Shown piece by piece: positions 1-8,376 of a stretch of 55,917 nucleotides of DNA. The position numbers and the translations under genes are program-made. The DNA lies in assembly GCA_902515565.1 (NCBI GenBank), contig CABXVR010000007.1:1-55917 (forward strand), given 5' to 3'. Below the pieces are notes generated by a model. That model had not been told where the DNA came from. It worked only from the letters and a program-made list of their open reading frames with translations, and searched no databases. This stretch comes from an uncultured Bacteroidota bacterium. GTDB lineage: Bacteria > Bacteroidota > Bacteroidia > Flavobacteriales > Flavobacteriaceae. Each line of letters opens with the position of its first letter. The stretch's first letter is position 1.

Positions 1-306
1 TCTAAGTCATCTAAATATAAACGGACCTATTTCACAATATTTATATTATCTTTCGTGTTAACATCCTCTTTGTTATTTGCAAACTTTAAGATTTATGATG
101 TTCAAACAACTATAGAATTTGGAATTGTTTTTGAAGAAGTTGTTGAAGTTAATTTTGAACCGAATGACAAAAGTGAAGTTTTATTTGAAATTCATGAAGG
201 AACAAAAATTGAAGTAATTGAGAATTTTGACATGGATTGGTTAAAAATAAAATTGTCGAATGGACAAACTGGCTGGATTATAAAAAATCAAATTAAAATC
301 ATATGA
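1..306 (+). CDS. BatE-like protein, C-terminal part (membrane segment + SH3 domain)
   Basis: The reading frame is open from base 1, so this is the 3' end of a longer gene; the first possible in-window start (GTG at 55) lies inside a membrane segment and is unlikely to be real. Visible are a basic stretch, a hydrophobic helix at about residues 10-26 and a bacterial SH3-like module ending in a typical GWI motif (GQTGWIIKNQIKII). TPR-membrane-SH3 proteins of this kind (BatE) end the bat aerotolerance cluster in Bacteroidota, and the SH3 part usually faces the periplasm. The stop overlaps the next start (ATGA). The BatE assignment rests on only about 100 residues. Confidence 0.6.
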   Translation, partial: SKSSKYKRTYFTIFILSFVLTSSLLFANFKIYDVQTTIEFGIVFEEVVEVNFEPNDKSEVLFEIHEGTKIEVIENFDMDWLKIKLSNGQTGWIIKNQIKII

Positions 307-764
307 TTACATTAGATCTAATAGAAAGAGCTCAAAAAAAATGGGGTGATGGAATTGTAAAAATTGGAAGTTTAAAAAACAATTACAAATTATGTAAAGA
401 ATTTACCTCAAGTTTTTTAAATGATACATACAGTCTGAAAGAAGGTAAAATTTTATTCAAACCAACAAAAGCAAGTGATGAGCAATTTCGTCCTAACTAT
501 GACATGGCTCTGTCCTATTTTATTGGTGGAAAAGATTCGTTTTGTAATGAAGATGAAGGTTTTGCAATGAAACCTTGGGTTGATGTTTTATTTGAAAACT
601 CTGGCGTTATAATTGAGAAAAATAGAGCTTTAGCAATGGGTAATTATTTCTTTACTGACTTAAATGGAAATACAACAAAAGTTGAATACTCTTTTGGATA
701 TAAATTAATTGATTCAAAGTTATATATTGATTTACACCACTCCTCATTACCTTTTACTCATTAG
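303..764 (+). CDS. Conserved protein, NTF2/SnoaL-like fold suspected
   Basis: This 153-residue soluble protein has no signal peptide or membrane segment. Its second half (ALAMGNYFFTD, a KVEYSFGY strand, then IDLHHSSLPF near the end) resembles a family of small NTF2/SnoaL-like proteins that databases sometimes mislabel as phosphoribosyl-AMP cyclohydrolase; the zinc cysteines of true HisI are not seen. The paired histidines HH near residues 145-146 could line a pocket. It starts inside the stop of the BatE-like gene, so the two are co-transcribed. Function is unknown; the fold is inferred from pattern recall only. Confidence 0.55.
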   Translation: MITLDLIERAQKKWGDGIVKIGSLKNNYKLCKEFTSSFLNDTYSLKEGKILFKPTKASDEQFRPNYDMALSYFIGGKDSFCNEDEGFAMKPWVDVLFENSGVIIEKNRALAMGNYFFTDLNGNTTKVEYSFGYKLIDSKLYIDLHHSSLPFTH

Positions 765-766
765 TT

Positions 767-1252
767 CTATTTCAAAACATTCCTTGAAATAAAACTACTT
801 AATTCGTTAAGTGGCTTATAATAAATTGATAACTCAAGTTTATCTTGTTCAATTATTTTTAGAGATTTATTAGCTAGGTCAAATACAAAAATTACTATAA
901 CTAGTATTAGAATATTTTTTAAAAGTCCAAAAACACTTCCTAGAATTTTATTAAATAATCCTAATGCGACTAATTTTACAAGTTTTGTAGCTACTTTACC
1001 TAGGATTGAAACAATTAGTATGGTCAATATAAATAATATAACATTTGATATAATTATTACATAACCCTCTTTCCAGCTAAAAAACTGCTTAGATATTAAA
1101 TAATTAGATAAATCACCACTGTATTGAGTGGCTAAATATATTCCTAGTAACAATCCAATAACAGAAGCTATTTCGATAATAAATCCCTTGTATAACCCTA
1201 TTATAAAACCGTAAATAAGAAAGATTGAAATAAAAATATCTACATAATTCAT
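767..1252 (-). CDS. cvpA: CvpA family membrane protein
   Basis: This 161-residue integral membrane protein has four hydrophobic helices and the family's opening (VDIFISIFLIYGFIIGLYKG) and central glycine-rich helices. CvpA proteins are inner-membrane proteins linked to colicin V export in E. coli, purF-operon context and envelope homeostasis; the biochemical role is unsettled. It is convergent with the upstream NTF2-like gene (stops 3 bases apart) and divergent from the orphan-pheS unit, with an 85-bp shared promoter region. Length is normal for the family. Confidence 0.8.
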   Translation of the reverse strand: MNYVDIFISIFLIYGFIIGLYKGFIIEIASVIGLLLGIYLATQYSGDLSNYLISKQFFSWKEGYVIIISNVILFILTILIVSILGKVATKLVKLVALGLFNKILGSVFGLLKNILILVIVIFVFDLANKSLKIIEQDKLELSIYYKPLNELSSFISRNVLK

Positions 1253-1288
1253 TAATAATATTTTTACAAATAAAAGAAATTTTATTTA

Positions 1289-1319
1289 TTGAATAACATA
1301 AATGATAATGCTAACTTTG
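1289..1319 (+). promoter_or_regulatory. Bacteroidota-type promoter for orphan-pheS
   Basis: TTG at 1289-1291, a 20-base spacer and TAACTTTG at 1312-1319 fit the known Bacteroidota primary-sigma consensus (TTG/TTTG, about 17-23 bases, TAnnTTTG). Transcription would begin about 10-15 bases before the ATG at 1338. Confidence 0.55.
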
Positions 1320-1337
1320 TTTTAATTAAAGACGCTA

Positions 1338-1691
1338 ATGATTAATTCTAAGTTAAAAGAAAGATGGGAAAAATTAACTCAAAAATTATCTATTGATTTT
1401 CGTGATGGTGATGACATTGACTTAGATTCGATTATTTATTTAATCGGAGTTCAAGAACTGCAACAGCTTCATTCTAAATTTAATAAGAATCAAAAGCTTG
1501 ATTTAATGCATATAGCTATATGTAAATTATTAAGTGATTATGGTTATTATGAATTTGACTTTATAGATGAGCAAGGATGGCCACATTACAAATGTCTAAA
1601 GCAAATACCTAACTTGAAGGCTGGCGAACAGTCTATTTTAATGAAAGATGCAATAGTTAACTATTTTCTTAAATCTAATTATATTCAATAA
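1338..1691 (+). CDS. Conserved hypothetical protein upstream of pheS
   Basis: This 117-residue soluble, mainly helical protein has an acidic patch (DGDDIDLDSI, about residues 23-32) and a GWPHYKCLKQIP segment near residue 80. There are no signal peptide, membrane helix or metal-binding motifs. It has its own promoter and sits 32 bases before pheS in the same direction, so it may be co-transcribed with it. I do not recognise a characterised family; my impression that it is a lineage-restricted gene kept between cvpA and pheS is recall, not a search result. Confidence 0.7.
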   Translation: MINSKLKERWEKLTQKLSIDFRDGDDIDLDSIIYLIGVQELQQLHSKFNKNQKLDLMHIAICKLLSDYGYYEFDFIDEQGWPHYKCLKQIPNLKAGEQSILMKDAIVNYFLKSNYIQ

Positions 1692-1723
1692 GAATTACTA
1701 AATTTGATCTTTGACTAAATAAC

Positions 1724-2740
1724 ATGATTGAACAAATAGCACATAATATTAAAGAAATTGAATCTTTCAAGTCTTCTTGTGTAGATGAAATTGAAAAATT
1801 TAGAATAAAGTATTTAGGTAAAAAAGGTCTTGTTAATTTTTATTTCTCAGAATTTAAAAATGTTGATAATAGCAAAAAAAAAGAATATGGTTTAAATATA
1901 AATAAACTAAAAATATCCGCACAAAATAAATATAATGAGTTGAATTCTTTTGGTTCAAATATTTCAACCTTATCTAATCTAAACGATATAACTAGACCTG
2001 GTAATCCGATTGTAATTGGTTCAAAACACCCAATTACAATTGTAAAAAATAGAATTATTGATATTTTTTCTAGTATTGGATATAATGTTAGTGAAGGACC
2101 AGAAATTGAAGATGACTGGCATAATTTCACTGCACTAAACCTACCTGAACATCACCCTGCAAGAGATATGCAGGACACTTTCTTTATACAGACAAATCCC
2201 GATTTACTATTAAGAACACATACCAGTTCTGTTCAAGTAAGATATATGGAAAGTAATAAACCTCCAATTAGAACAATTTCACCTGGAAGAGTGTATAGAA
2301 ATGAAGCTATTTCAGCAAGATCTCATTGTTTTTTTCATCAAGTTGAAGGCTTATATATTGATGAAAATGTCAGTTTTGCAGACCTTAAACAAACTTTAGA
2401 GTTTTTTACAACACAGCTTTTTGGAAAATCAAAAATAAGATTAAGACCATCTTATTTTCCTTTTACTGAACCAAGTGCTGAAGTAGATGTTTATTGGGGT
2501 TTAAAAAATGAAACAGATTACAAAATGACCAAGGGAACAGGTTGGTTAGAAATTATGGGTTGTGGAATGGTTGATCCTAATGTGTTGGATAATTGCGGAA
2601 TCGATTCTAAAAAATACTCAGGCTTTGCCTTTGGAATGGGTATTGATAGAATAGCTCTTTTGCTTCATCAAATTAAAGACATTAGACTACTTAGTGAAAA
2701 TGATACTAGATTTATCAAACAATTCAAATCTACAATTTAA
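1724..2740 (+). CDS. pheS: Phenylalanine--tRNA ligase alpha subunit
   Basis: This class II aminoacyl-tRNA synthetase subunit charges tRNA-Phe as an (alpha-beta)2 enzyme in the cytoplasm. The N-terminal coiled-coil arm (about 1-85) is followed by the catalytic domain, with SEGPEIEDDWHNFTALN (motif 1 region), RTHTSSVQVRYM, the motif 2 stretch RVYRNEAISARSHCFFHQVEG and the motif 3 end GFAFGMGIDRIALLLH. The 338 residues match the usual length. pheT is not next to it; separated pheS and pheT are common in Bacteroidota. Its last four bases overlap the convergent gpsA stop. Confidence 0.95.
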   Translation: MIEQIAHNIKEIESFKSSCVDEIEKFRIKYLGKKGLVNFYFSEFKNVDNSKKKEYGLNINKLKISAQNKYNELNSFGSNISTLSNLNDITRPGNPIVIGSKHPITIVKNRIIDIFSSIGYNVSEGPEIEDDWHNFTALNLPEHHPARDMQDTFFIQTNPDLLLRTHTSSVQVRYMESNKPPIRTISPGRVYRNEAISARSHCFFHQVEGLYIDENVSFADLKQTLEFFTTQLFGKSKIRLRPSYFPFTEPSAEVDVYWGLKNETDYKMTKGTGWLEIMGCGMVDPNVLDNCGIDSKKYSGFAFGMGIDRIALLLHQIKDIRLLSENDTRFIKQFKSTI

Positions 2741-3738
2741 TTTAACTTTTCGTTTAATTTTTTAAATGTGTTTTTTGGACTCTTTTTTTCATAAAGAATA
2801 TCGTGCACAGCTTCAATAATTGGAGTTTTTGCTTTTTTAATATTATCTCTATTTAATTGCATCGCTTTTTTTGTTGAGATGTATCCTTCTGCAATCATTT
2901 TCATTTCCATTTGAGCAGCCTTTACTGTATAGCCTTTACCAATCATATTCCCAAACATTCTGTTTCTTGAGAAAACAGAATAGCCAGTAACTAATAAATC
3001 ACCTAAATATGCCGAATTGTTAATATTCCTTTTAATTTTATGCTTTTTCTTAATAAATCTTTTTATCTCTCTTATCGCATTACTCATTAAAATACTCTGA
3101 AAATTATCTCCGTAACCAAGACCATGAGCAATTCCTGCAGCAATAGCATATATGTTTTTTAACATGCTGGAATATTCAATTCCAATTACATCATCACTTA
3201 CTTTTGTTTTAATATATTTATTATTAAAATCTAAGCAAATAGTCTTTGCTAAACTCTTTTTAGAGCAAGCAATAGTTAAGTATGAAAGCCTCTCTAATGC
3301 GACTTCTTCTGCATGACAAGGACCAGCAATAACTAAGAAATTTTCATTGAGTATATTAAAATTATTAATCATGTGCTCTCCAACTAAAAGACCAGTTTCT
3401 GGAACAATGCCTTTTATTCCAGAAATTATTATTTTATTAGAAATGTCAATTTTAATTTTTTTCAACTCAGAATTTATAAATTCAGAAGGAACAACAAGTA
3501 TTATTATATCTGCAATTTTAATAACTTCATTTATATCTCCACTTAATTGCAAATTAGATTTATTAAATTCTACAGAGCTTAGGTAATTTGGATTATGTTT
3601 ATTCTTTTGGATATAATCAAGGGTTTCTTCATTTCTTATATACCAACTAACAGAATTTAAATTATCAGAAATAATTTTTACAATTGCAGTAGCCCAACTA
3701 CCACTTCCAATAACAGCATAATTTAATTTGTTTTTCAT
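2737..3738 (-). CDS. gpsA: Glycerol-3-phosphate dehydrogenase [NAD(P)+]
   Basis: It reduces dihydroxyacetone phosphate to sn-glycerol-3-phosphate, the backbone precursor of phospholipids, in the cytoplasm. The N-terminal dinucleotide-binding motif is VIGSGSWATAIVKI (residues 9-22). The C-terminal substrate domain contains the conserved EYSSMLKNIYAIAAGIAHGLGYGDN stretch with the catalytic lysine, and a GDLLVTGYSVFSRNR loop. The 333 residues are the family norm. It is the most downstream gene of a reverse group (yicC-gmk-nadD-gpsA), 15 bases after nadD, and is convergent with pheS. Confidence 0.93.
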   Translation of the reverse strand: MKNKLNYAVIGSGSWATAIVKIISDNLNSVSWYIRNEETLDYIQKNKHNPNYLSSVEFNKSNLQLSGDINEVIKIADIIILVVPSEFINSELKKIKIDISNKIIISGIKGIVPETGLLVGEHMINNFNILNENFLVIAGPCHAEEVALERLSYLTIACSKKSLAKTICLDFNNKYIKTKVSDDVIGIEYSSMLKNIYAIAAGIAHGLGYGDNFQSILMSNAIREIKRFIKKKHKIKRNINNSAYLGDLLVTGYSVFSRNRMFGNMIGKGYTVKAAQMEMKMIAEGYISTKKAMQLNRDNIKKAKTPIIEAVHDILYEKKSPKNTFKKLNEKLN

Positions 3739-3753
3739 TTTATAAGCTATAAG

Positions 3754-4332
3754 TTAAATATTTATTTCAATATTGTTATTTATTAAATAGGATAAAACTT
3801 TTGAGTCTATTTTTAAATTATCTGTTTTATCATCTAATATTTTTTTTCTAATATTTGAAGCTGAAACTTTAATAATAGGGGCATTTAAATAGTATATATT
3901 TTCATGTGTCAATTTAGACTTTATCATGTAATTATTTCTTGGGTAAACATATATTTTATGATTTTTTATAATATTACTGTACTGCTTCCAAGTTGTAAGT
4001 TTCATAATGTTGTCATCTCCAATTATCAAGCTATAATTATTCGTATCAGTATCTTTTTTTAAATGATTTAAAGTATTTATTGAGAAATTAGGCTCAGGTA
4101 GACTTTTTTCAATATCACTCGGTAGAATATTTTTATATTTTTTACATACAATTTCCAGCATTTTATATCGGTGATTAAAATCAATAAGTGTACTATTGAT
4201 TTTATGAGGACTTTGCGGAGTAAGCACAAGCCAAACTATATCTAAATCAGAATTATTCAAGACATAATTGGCAACTTTCATATGACCATCATGTACAGGA
4301 TTAAACGCACCAAAATATAGCCCTATATTCAT
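3754..4332 (-). CDS. nadD: Nicotinate-nucleotide adenylyltransferase
   Basis: It transfers AMP from ATP to nicotinate mononucleotide in NAD synthesis. The nucleotidyltransferase signature GAFNPVHDGHMKVA (about residues 8-21) carries the (T/H)xGH motif, and KVSASNIRKKI near residue 155 is the second ATP-binding ISST-type motif; IIGDDN lies between. The 192 residues are typical. It directly follows gmk (adjacent stop and start), as is common in Bacteroidota, so the unit couples NAD and GMP/GDP supply. Confidence 0.92.
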   Translation of the reverse strand: MNIGLYFGAFNPVHDGHMKVANYVLNNSDLDIVWLVLTPQSPHKINSTLIDFNHRYKMLEIVCKKYKNILPSDIEKSLPEPNFSINTLNHLKKDTDTNNYSLIIGDDNIMKLTTWKQYSNIIKNHKIYVYPRNNYMIKSKLTHENIYYLNAPIIKVSASNIRKKILDDKTDNLKIDSKVLSYLINNNIEINI

Positions 4333-4908
4333 CTAATGGTTTTTTGAGAATTGATAAATTATATTTTTCACCTCTTTAATTGCCAGCTCTAAGTTGTCAT
4401 TAACAATTACAAAATCGTATTTATTAGAGTATTCAAGTTCTTTAATTGCTTTGTCAAGCCTAAATTCTATACTTTCTTGAGATTCAGTTTTTCTATCCAT
4501 CAAACGTTTTTTCAATTCTATTAGACTAGGAGGTCTAATAAAAATTGACACACTTGTTTTCGGAAATTGTTTTTTTAAATTTAACCCACCTACAACATCT
4601 ATGTCAAAAACAATACTTTTACCCTCTGAATTTAGCTTTTGAATTTCAGATTTTTCTGTACCGTAATACACATTTTTATAAACTTCCTCCCATTCTATAA
4701 AATCGTCATTTTGAATCTTTTCTTTAAAATCTGCGACTGATATAAAGTTATAATCTTTCCCGTCTATTTCATTTTTTCTTTTAGCCCTAGTAGTTGATGA
4801 GATTGAAAATCCTAAATTCAAATCATTTAATAATAATAATTCTTTTACTATTGTTGTTTTCCCAGAACCAGAGGGAGCAGCTATTATAATTAATTTTTCA
4901 TTTTTCAT
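4333..4908 (-). CDS. gmk: Guanylate kinase
   Basis: It phosphorylates GMP (dGMP) to GDP with ATP. The P-loop is APSGSGKTT (residues 11-19), the GMP-binding segment is STTRAKRKNEIDGKDYNF and the lid contains RLMDRKTES. The 191 residues are normal. Its start overlaps the stop of the YicC-type gene by one base and its stop abuts nadD, so translational coupling is likely. Confidence 0.94.
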   Translation of the reverse strand: MKNEKLIIIAAPSGSGKTTIVKELLLLNDLNLGFSISSTTRAKRKNEIDGKDYNFISVADFKEKIQNDDFIEWEEVYKNVYYGTEKSEIQKLNSEGKSIVFDIDVVGGLNLKKQFPKTSVSIFIRPPSLIELKKRLMDRKTESQESIEFRLDKAIKELEYSNKYDFVIVNDNLELAIKEVKNIIYQFSKNH

Positions 4909-5765
4909 TATAATACATTTAACAATTGCTCTTTTATTTTTTCTAACTCATCTTTCATCTGAATTACAATTTTTTGCATTTCTGAGTTATTTGCCTTTGA
5001 ACCTATTGTATTTATTTCTCTACCAATTTCTTGGCCAATAAAAGCTAATTTTTTACCATTTGAATTACTGTTTTTAAGTGATGATAAAAAATATTCTAAA
5101 TGATTTTTTAGCCTTACTTTTTCTTCGGTGATATCAATTTTTTCAATATAATAAATCAACTCCTGTTCAAATCTATTATTATCATAATCAGTATTTAATT
5201 TTTTAATTTCTGAATTAATCTTAGACCTAATATGATTAATTCTATTGGGGTCTATTTTGTTAATTGACGACAGTAAATCTTCAATTTTATGGATTCTCAC
5301 AATAAAATCTTTCTCTAAGACGAGTCCTTCGTCTTTTCTATATATAATTAGAGATTCGATAGCATTTTCTATTTGCTTGTAAATTATGGGCCAATCAGAA
5401 TCGTTTTCTTCAATCTGTTCAGAAACAATTGCATCTGGCATTTTTACTGCTATTTTTAATAATTCAACTGCTGAGCCGTCGACAATACCCCTTAGCTGAT
5501 CTATATACGTATTTATTAAAGGAGAATTTAATAATGATTTTTTATTATTATTTGTTGAGTTCATGTATAACAAAAATTCGATTTTCCCTCTTTTTAGTTT
5601 GTCAGACAAATGTTTTCTTATAAGAAGTTCTTTGGATTTTACTGAATTTGTTATTCTTGTATTTAAATCTATATTTTTACTATTTAAAGACTTTATTTCA
5701 ATTGTTAAATTTCCACTTTCCAACTGAACTAAAGACTTACCGTAGCCAGTCATTGATTGAATCAT
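4908..5765 (-). CDS. YicC/YloC family endoribonuclease
   Basis: This 285-residue protein has the opening signature MIQSMTGYGKS and the C-terminal DUF1732 region (KLAFIGQEIGREINTIGSKAN) characteristic of the family, which in E. coli (YicC) and Bacillus (YloC) acts as a cytoplasmic endoribonuclease involved in RNA turnover. It is the first gene of the reverse operon ahead of gmk; yicC/yloC-gmk linkage is widespread. Length and both domains are intact. Confidence 0.88.
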   Translation of the reverse strand: MIQSMTGYGKSLVQLESGNLTIEIKSLNSKNIDLNTRITNSVKSKELLIRKHLSDKLKRGKIEFLLYMNSTNNNKKSLLNSPLINTYIDQLRGIVDGSAVELLKIAVKMPDAIVSEQIEENDSDWPIIYKQIENAIESLIIYRKDEGLVLEKDFIVRIHKIEDLLSSINKIDPNRINHIRSKINSEIKKLNTDYDNNRFEQELIYYIEKIDITEEKVRLKNHLEYFLSSLKNSNSNGKKLAFIGQEIGREINTIGSKANNSEMQKIVIQMKDELEKIKEQLLNVL

Positions 5766-5782
5766 ATTATTTTAAGTTTTTA

Positions 5783-5790
5783 CAAAGATA
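5783..5790 (-). promoter_or_regulatory. -7 element (TATCTTTG) before the yicC-gmk-nadD-gpsA unit
   Basis: On the reverse strand TATCTTTG fits TAnnTTTG and ends 17 bases before the start codon. No TTTG/TTG lies at the usual distance upstream, so only the -7 half is supported. Confidence 0.4.
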
Positions 5791-5798
5791 TATAAATC

Positions 5799-6689
5799 TC
5801 AATTAGCTTCTTTTTTTAGAGAAACTAAATAAATTCCAGTGAAGACCAAGCATACCGCTATAATATCAGTGAATTTTAAGATATCGCTTCCTGTGGCAAT
5901 TGCATATAGAATTCCAATTATTGGTTGAAGATAAATAAACATTCCAACGGTCGATGCCTTTAGTGTTTTTAATGCATAAACATTAAGTAAATACACAGAA
6001 AATGTTGCACCCGTTATGACAAAACCAATTTTCAAGAATGTGATTTTGTCATATATCTGCCAAGGGATCTCTAAAAAATGATGAACAGAAAATGGCGCAT
6101 TTAGTATCACTCCTAAAAGAAATAACCACTTCATTATTGTTATTACAGAGTATTTTTTAGTCAAAGATCTCACTGAGACTAAGTATATGGCATATGAAAT
6201 ACTATTTAATAATAGTAATAAATTTCCAGACCTAATATCTTCAGGGTTAATGTTAGTTCTTGTATTAATAAGAATTATTGAAATGGCACCTATAAATCCG
6301 ATTGCTACCCCAATCAGTCTAGTCTTTATTACTTTTTCTTTTATCATGATAATAGAAATAACAAATACTATAATAGGAGAAATTGTTGAAATTATAGAGC
6401 TGTTAATTGGAGTAGAGAGCTCTAATCCTTTGATGGCAGAAATCATATTGACTGACATTCCAAAAACACTACAGAATAAAAATTTTGACCAATCTTTTTT
6501 TTGAATATTTTCTTTCATACTAAATATAGAAATAACCCAAAATAAAGTACATGCACCTAAAACTCTGGCAAATAACAAGCCAGGTGGCGTTACAAAAACT
6601 GGCATTAAGCTTTTAGTAATGGTGTGATTTAGTCCAAAAATTGATGTTGCTGTTAAAGCAGCAATAACCGCAAGTAGTCTATTGTTCAC
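5799..6689 (-). CDS. EamA/DMT-family exporter
   Basis: This 296-residue protein has ten hydrophobic helices arranged as two EamA repeats (about 1-140 and 150-290), as in drug/metabolite transporters of the inner membrane. The start fits the family (LAVIAALTATSIFGLNHTITK). Members export amino acids, sugars or drugs; the substrate cannot be told from the sequence. Its start overlaps the 3' end of the ArsC-like gene by 11 bases, so the two form one transcript. Confidence 0.85.
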   Translation of the reverse strand: MNNRLLAVIAALTATSIFGLNHTITKSLMPVFVTPPGLLFARVLGACTLFWVISIFSMKENIQKKDWSKFLFCSVFGMSVNMISAIKGLELSTPINSSIISTISPIIVFVISIIMIKEKVIKTRLIGVAIGFIGAISIILINTRTNINPEDIRSGNLLLLLNSISYAIYLVSVRSLTKKYSVITIMKWLFLLGVILNAPFSVHHFLEIPWQIYDKITFLKIGFVITGATFSVYLLNVYALKTLKASTVGMFIYLQPIIGILYAIATGSDILKFTDIIAVCLVFTGIYLVSLKKEAN

Positions 6690-7035
6690 TTAGATGTTTT
6701 TTTAACTCCAAGACATTTTTTTTGCTATTTCCAATGAAAATTTTATTTCTAATAATTATAACAGGCCTCTTTAAAAATGTGTAATTATTTAAAATGAGAT
6801 TTTTATATTCAAGTTCGGTTAAGGTCACATTTTTAAGTTTTTTTTCACTAAATAGTTTAGATCTTTTATTGAAAATTAATTCATAATTTTTTGATAAGCT
6901 ATAAATCATTTCTATCTCTTGTATGGTTAAGGGTTTAGATTTTATTTCTCGAAACTCAAACGAACTATCTAATTTTATTTCTTTTATAATTCTTATACAA
7001 GTATTGCAAGATTTCAGATAAAAAACTACCTTCAT
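6679..7035 (-). CDS. ArsC/Spx-like thioredoxin-fold protein
   Basis: This 118-residue protein opens with a short strand and CNTC (C10 and C13), then REIKSKPLT and the FLKRPVIIIRN segment typical of the ArsC/Spx/YffB family. True ArsC uses one cysteine and an arginine triad for arsenate reduction; Spx-type proteins use CxxC as a redox switch. With CxxC present and no arsenic genes nearby, a thiol-redox role is at least as likely as arsenate reduction. It is co-transcribed with the EamA exporter through an overlap. Confidence 0.75.
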   Translation of the reverse strand: MKVVFYLKSCNTCIRIIKEIKLDSSFEFREIKSKPLTIQEIEMIYSLSKNYELIFNKRSKLFSEKKLKNVTLTELEYKNLILNNYTFLKRPVIIIRNKIFIGNSKKNVLELKKHLSEQ

Positions 7036-7078
7036 AATAAACTAAATATTTATTTAAAATTAAAGGTATTATTTAGTT

Positions 7079-7108
7079 TTTGATACTACTAATTAAAATC
7101 TATTTTTG
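7079..7108 (+). promoter_or_regulatory. Bacteroidota-type promoter for the metB-like gene
   Basis: TTTG at 7079-7082, an 18-base spacer and TATTTTTG at 7101-7108, with the ATG 17 bases further on. Both boxes and spacing fit the TTTG/TAnnTTTG consensus, so this is one of the two clearest promoters in the window. Confidence 0.55.
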
Positions 7109-7125
7109 TTATTTAAATCAAACTA

Positions 7126-8265
7126 ATGAAATTCAATACTAAAACTATTCACGGCGGACAGACGCACGACCCAGCTTATGGTGCAGTTATGCCCCCAATC
7201 TATCAAACATCAACCTATGCTCAGACTACTCCTGGTGGTCACAAAGGGTTTGAGTATTCTCGTACTCACAACCCAACAAGACACGCATTAGAGAATTCAT
7301 TTGCCAGTATAGAAAACGGAAAGCATGGACTTGCTTTTGGATCAGGACTTGCAGCAATTGATGCTGTAATTAAATTGTTAAAACCTGGTGATGAGGTTAT
7401 TTCAACAAACGATTTATATGGAGGAACTTATAGGCTATTTACTAAAATCTATGAAGATTTTGGAATTAAGTTTCATTTCGTTGGAATGGAAACTCCCTCA
7501 AAAATAAATTCTTTAATAAATAAAAAAACAAAATTGTTGTGGGCTGAAACTCCTACAAATCCCATGTTAAATATTGTAGATATTAAAGCCTTATCCAAAG
7601 TTGCAAAGACAAATAATATCCTCTTTGCTGTTGACAATACTTTCGCAACACCATACATACAGACTCCATTAGATTTAGGGGCTGACATAGTAATGCATTC
7701 AGCAACTAAGTATCTAGGTGGTCACAGTGATGTTGTCATGGGCGCACTTGTGGTTAATAATAGTTCTTTGGCAGAGAGATTATACTTTATCCAAAATGCC
7801 AGTGGTGCTATACCTGGACCTCAAGATAGTTTTTTGGTTTTACGTGGAATAAAAACTTTGCATATTAGAATGCAAAGACATTGTGAAAATGCTAAGATGA
7901 TTGCAGATTTTTTAAATGAACATCCCAAAGTTGAAAAAGTCTATTGGCCTGGACTTAAAAATCATAAAAACCATTCAATTGCCAAGAGTCAGATGAATGA
8001 TTTTGGGGGGATGATTTCTTTTACTTCTAAGAATAATGACTACGACGAAACTATACGAATTCTAGAAAGATTAAAAATATTTACTCTTGCTGAATCCTTG
8101 GGAGGAGTTGAATCTCTTTCTGGTCATCCCGCCAGTATGACTCACGCAAGTATTCCGAAATTAGAAAGGGAAAAATCAGGTGTTGTAGATTCACTTATAA
8201 GGCTTAGTGTAGGAATTGAAGATATTTCTGATTTAATTCAAGACTTGAAACAGGCTCTTGAATAG
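7126..8265 (+). CDS. metB: Cystathionine gamma-synthase/lyase-type PLP enzyme
   Basis: This 379-residue trans-sulfuration enzyme (Cys/Met metabolism PLP family) has the substrate/phosphate-binding YSRTHNPTR (about 44-52), the GSGLAAIDAV loop (72-81) and the PLP lysine K195 within HSATKYLGGHSD. The C-terminal SLGGVESLSGHPASMTH is the usual substrate-binding segment. The family includes cystathionine gamma-synthase (methionine synthesis) and gamma-lyase (cysteine synthesis), which sequence alone separates poorly; I favour the synthase-like group. It is monocistronic with its own promoter. Confidence 0.85.
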   Translation: MKFNTKTIHGGQTHDPAYGAVMPPIYQTSTYAQTTPGGHKGFEYSRTHNPTRHALENSFASIENGKHGLAFGSGLAAIDAVIKLLKPGDEVISTNDLYGGTYRLFTKIYEDFGIKFHFVGMETPSKINSLINKKTKLLWAETPTNPMLNIVDIKALSKVAKTNNILFAVDNTFATPYIQTPLDLGADIVMHSATKYLGGHSDVVMGALVVNNSSLAERLYFIQNASGAIPGPQDSFLVLRGIKTLHIRMQRHCENAKMIADFLNEHPKVEKVYWPGLKNHKNHSIAKSQMNDFGGMISFTSKNNDYDETIRILERLKIFTLAESLGGVESLSGHPASMTHASIPKLEREKSGVVDSLIRLSVGIEDISDLIQDLKQALE

Positions 8266-8376
8266 ATTTTTTTGTTAATATGATAATATTGTTAGTGATT
8301 AATGTAATATATTTATTAAATCATTATTTTTATATAGAGATTAATCAAAATATTATAATTTAAAGTCAAATACATT

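Noticed and set aside
1840-2130. Open frames opposite real genes (also 3347-3586, 6187-6504, 7473-7688, 24981-25331, 32958-33179, 41339-41668, 43174-43464, 51149-51574)
   Set aside because: Each lies wholly inside a well-supported gene on the other strand and has the low-complexity composition of an antisense shadow.
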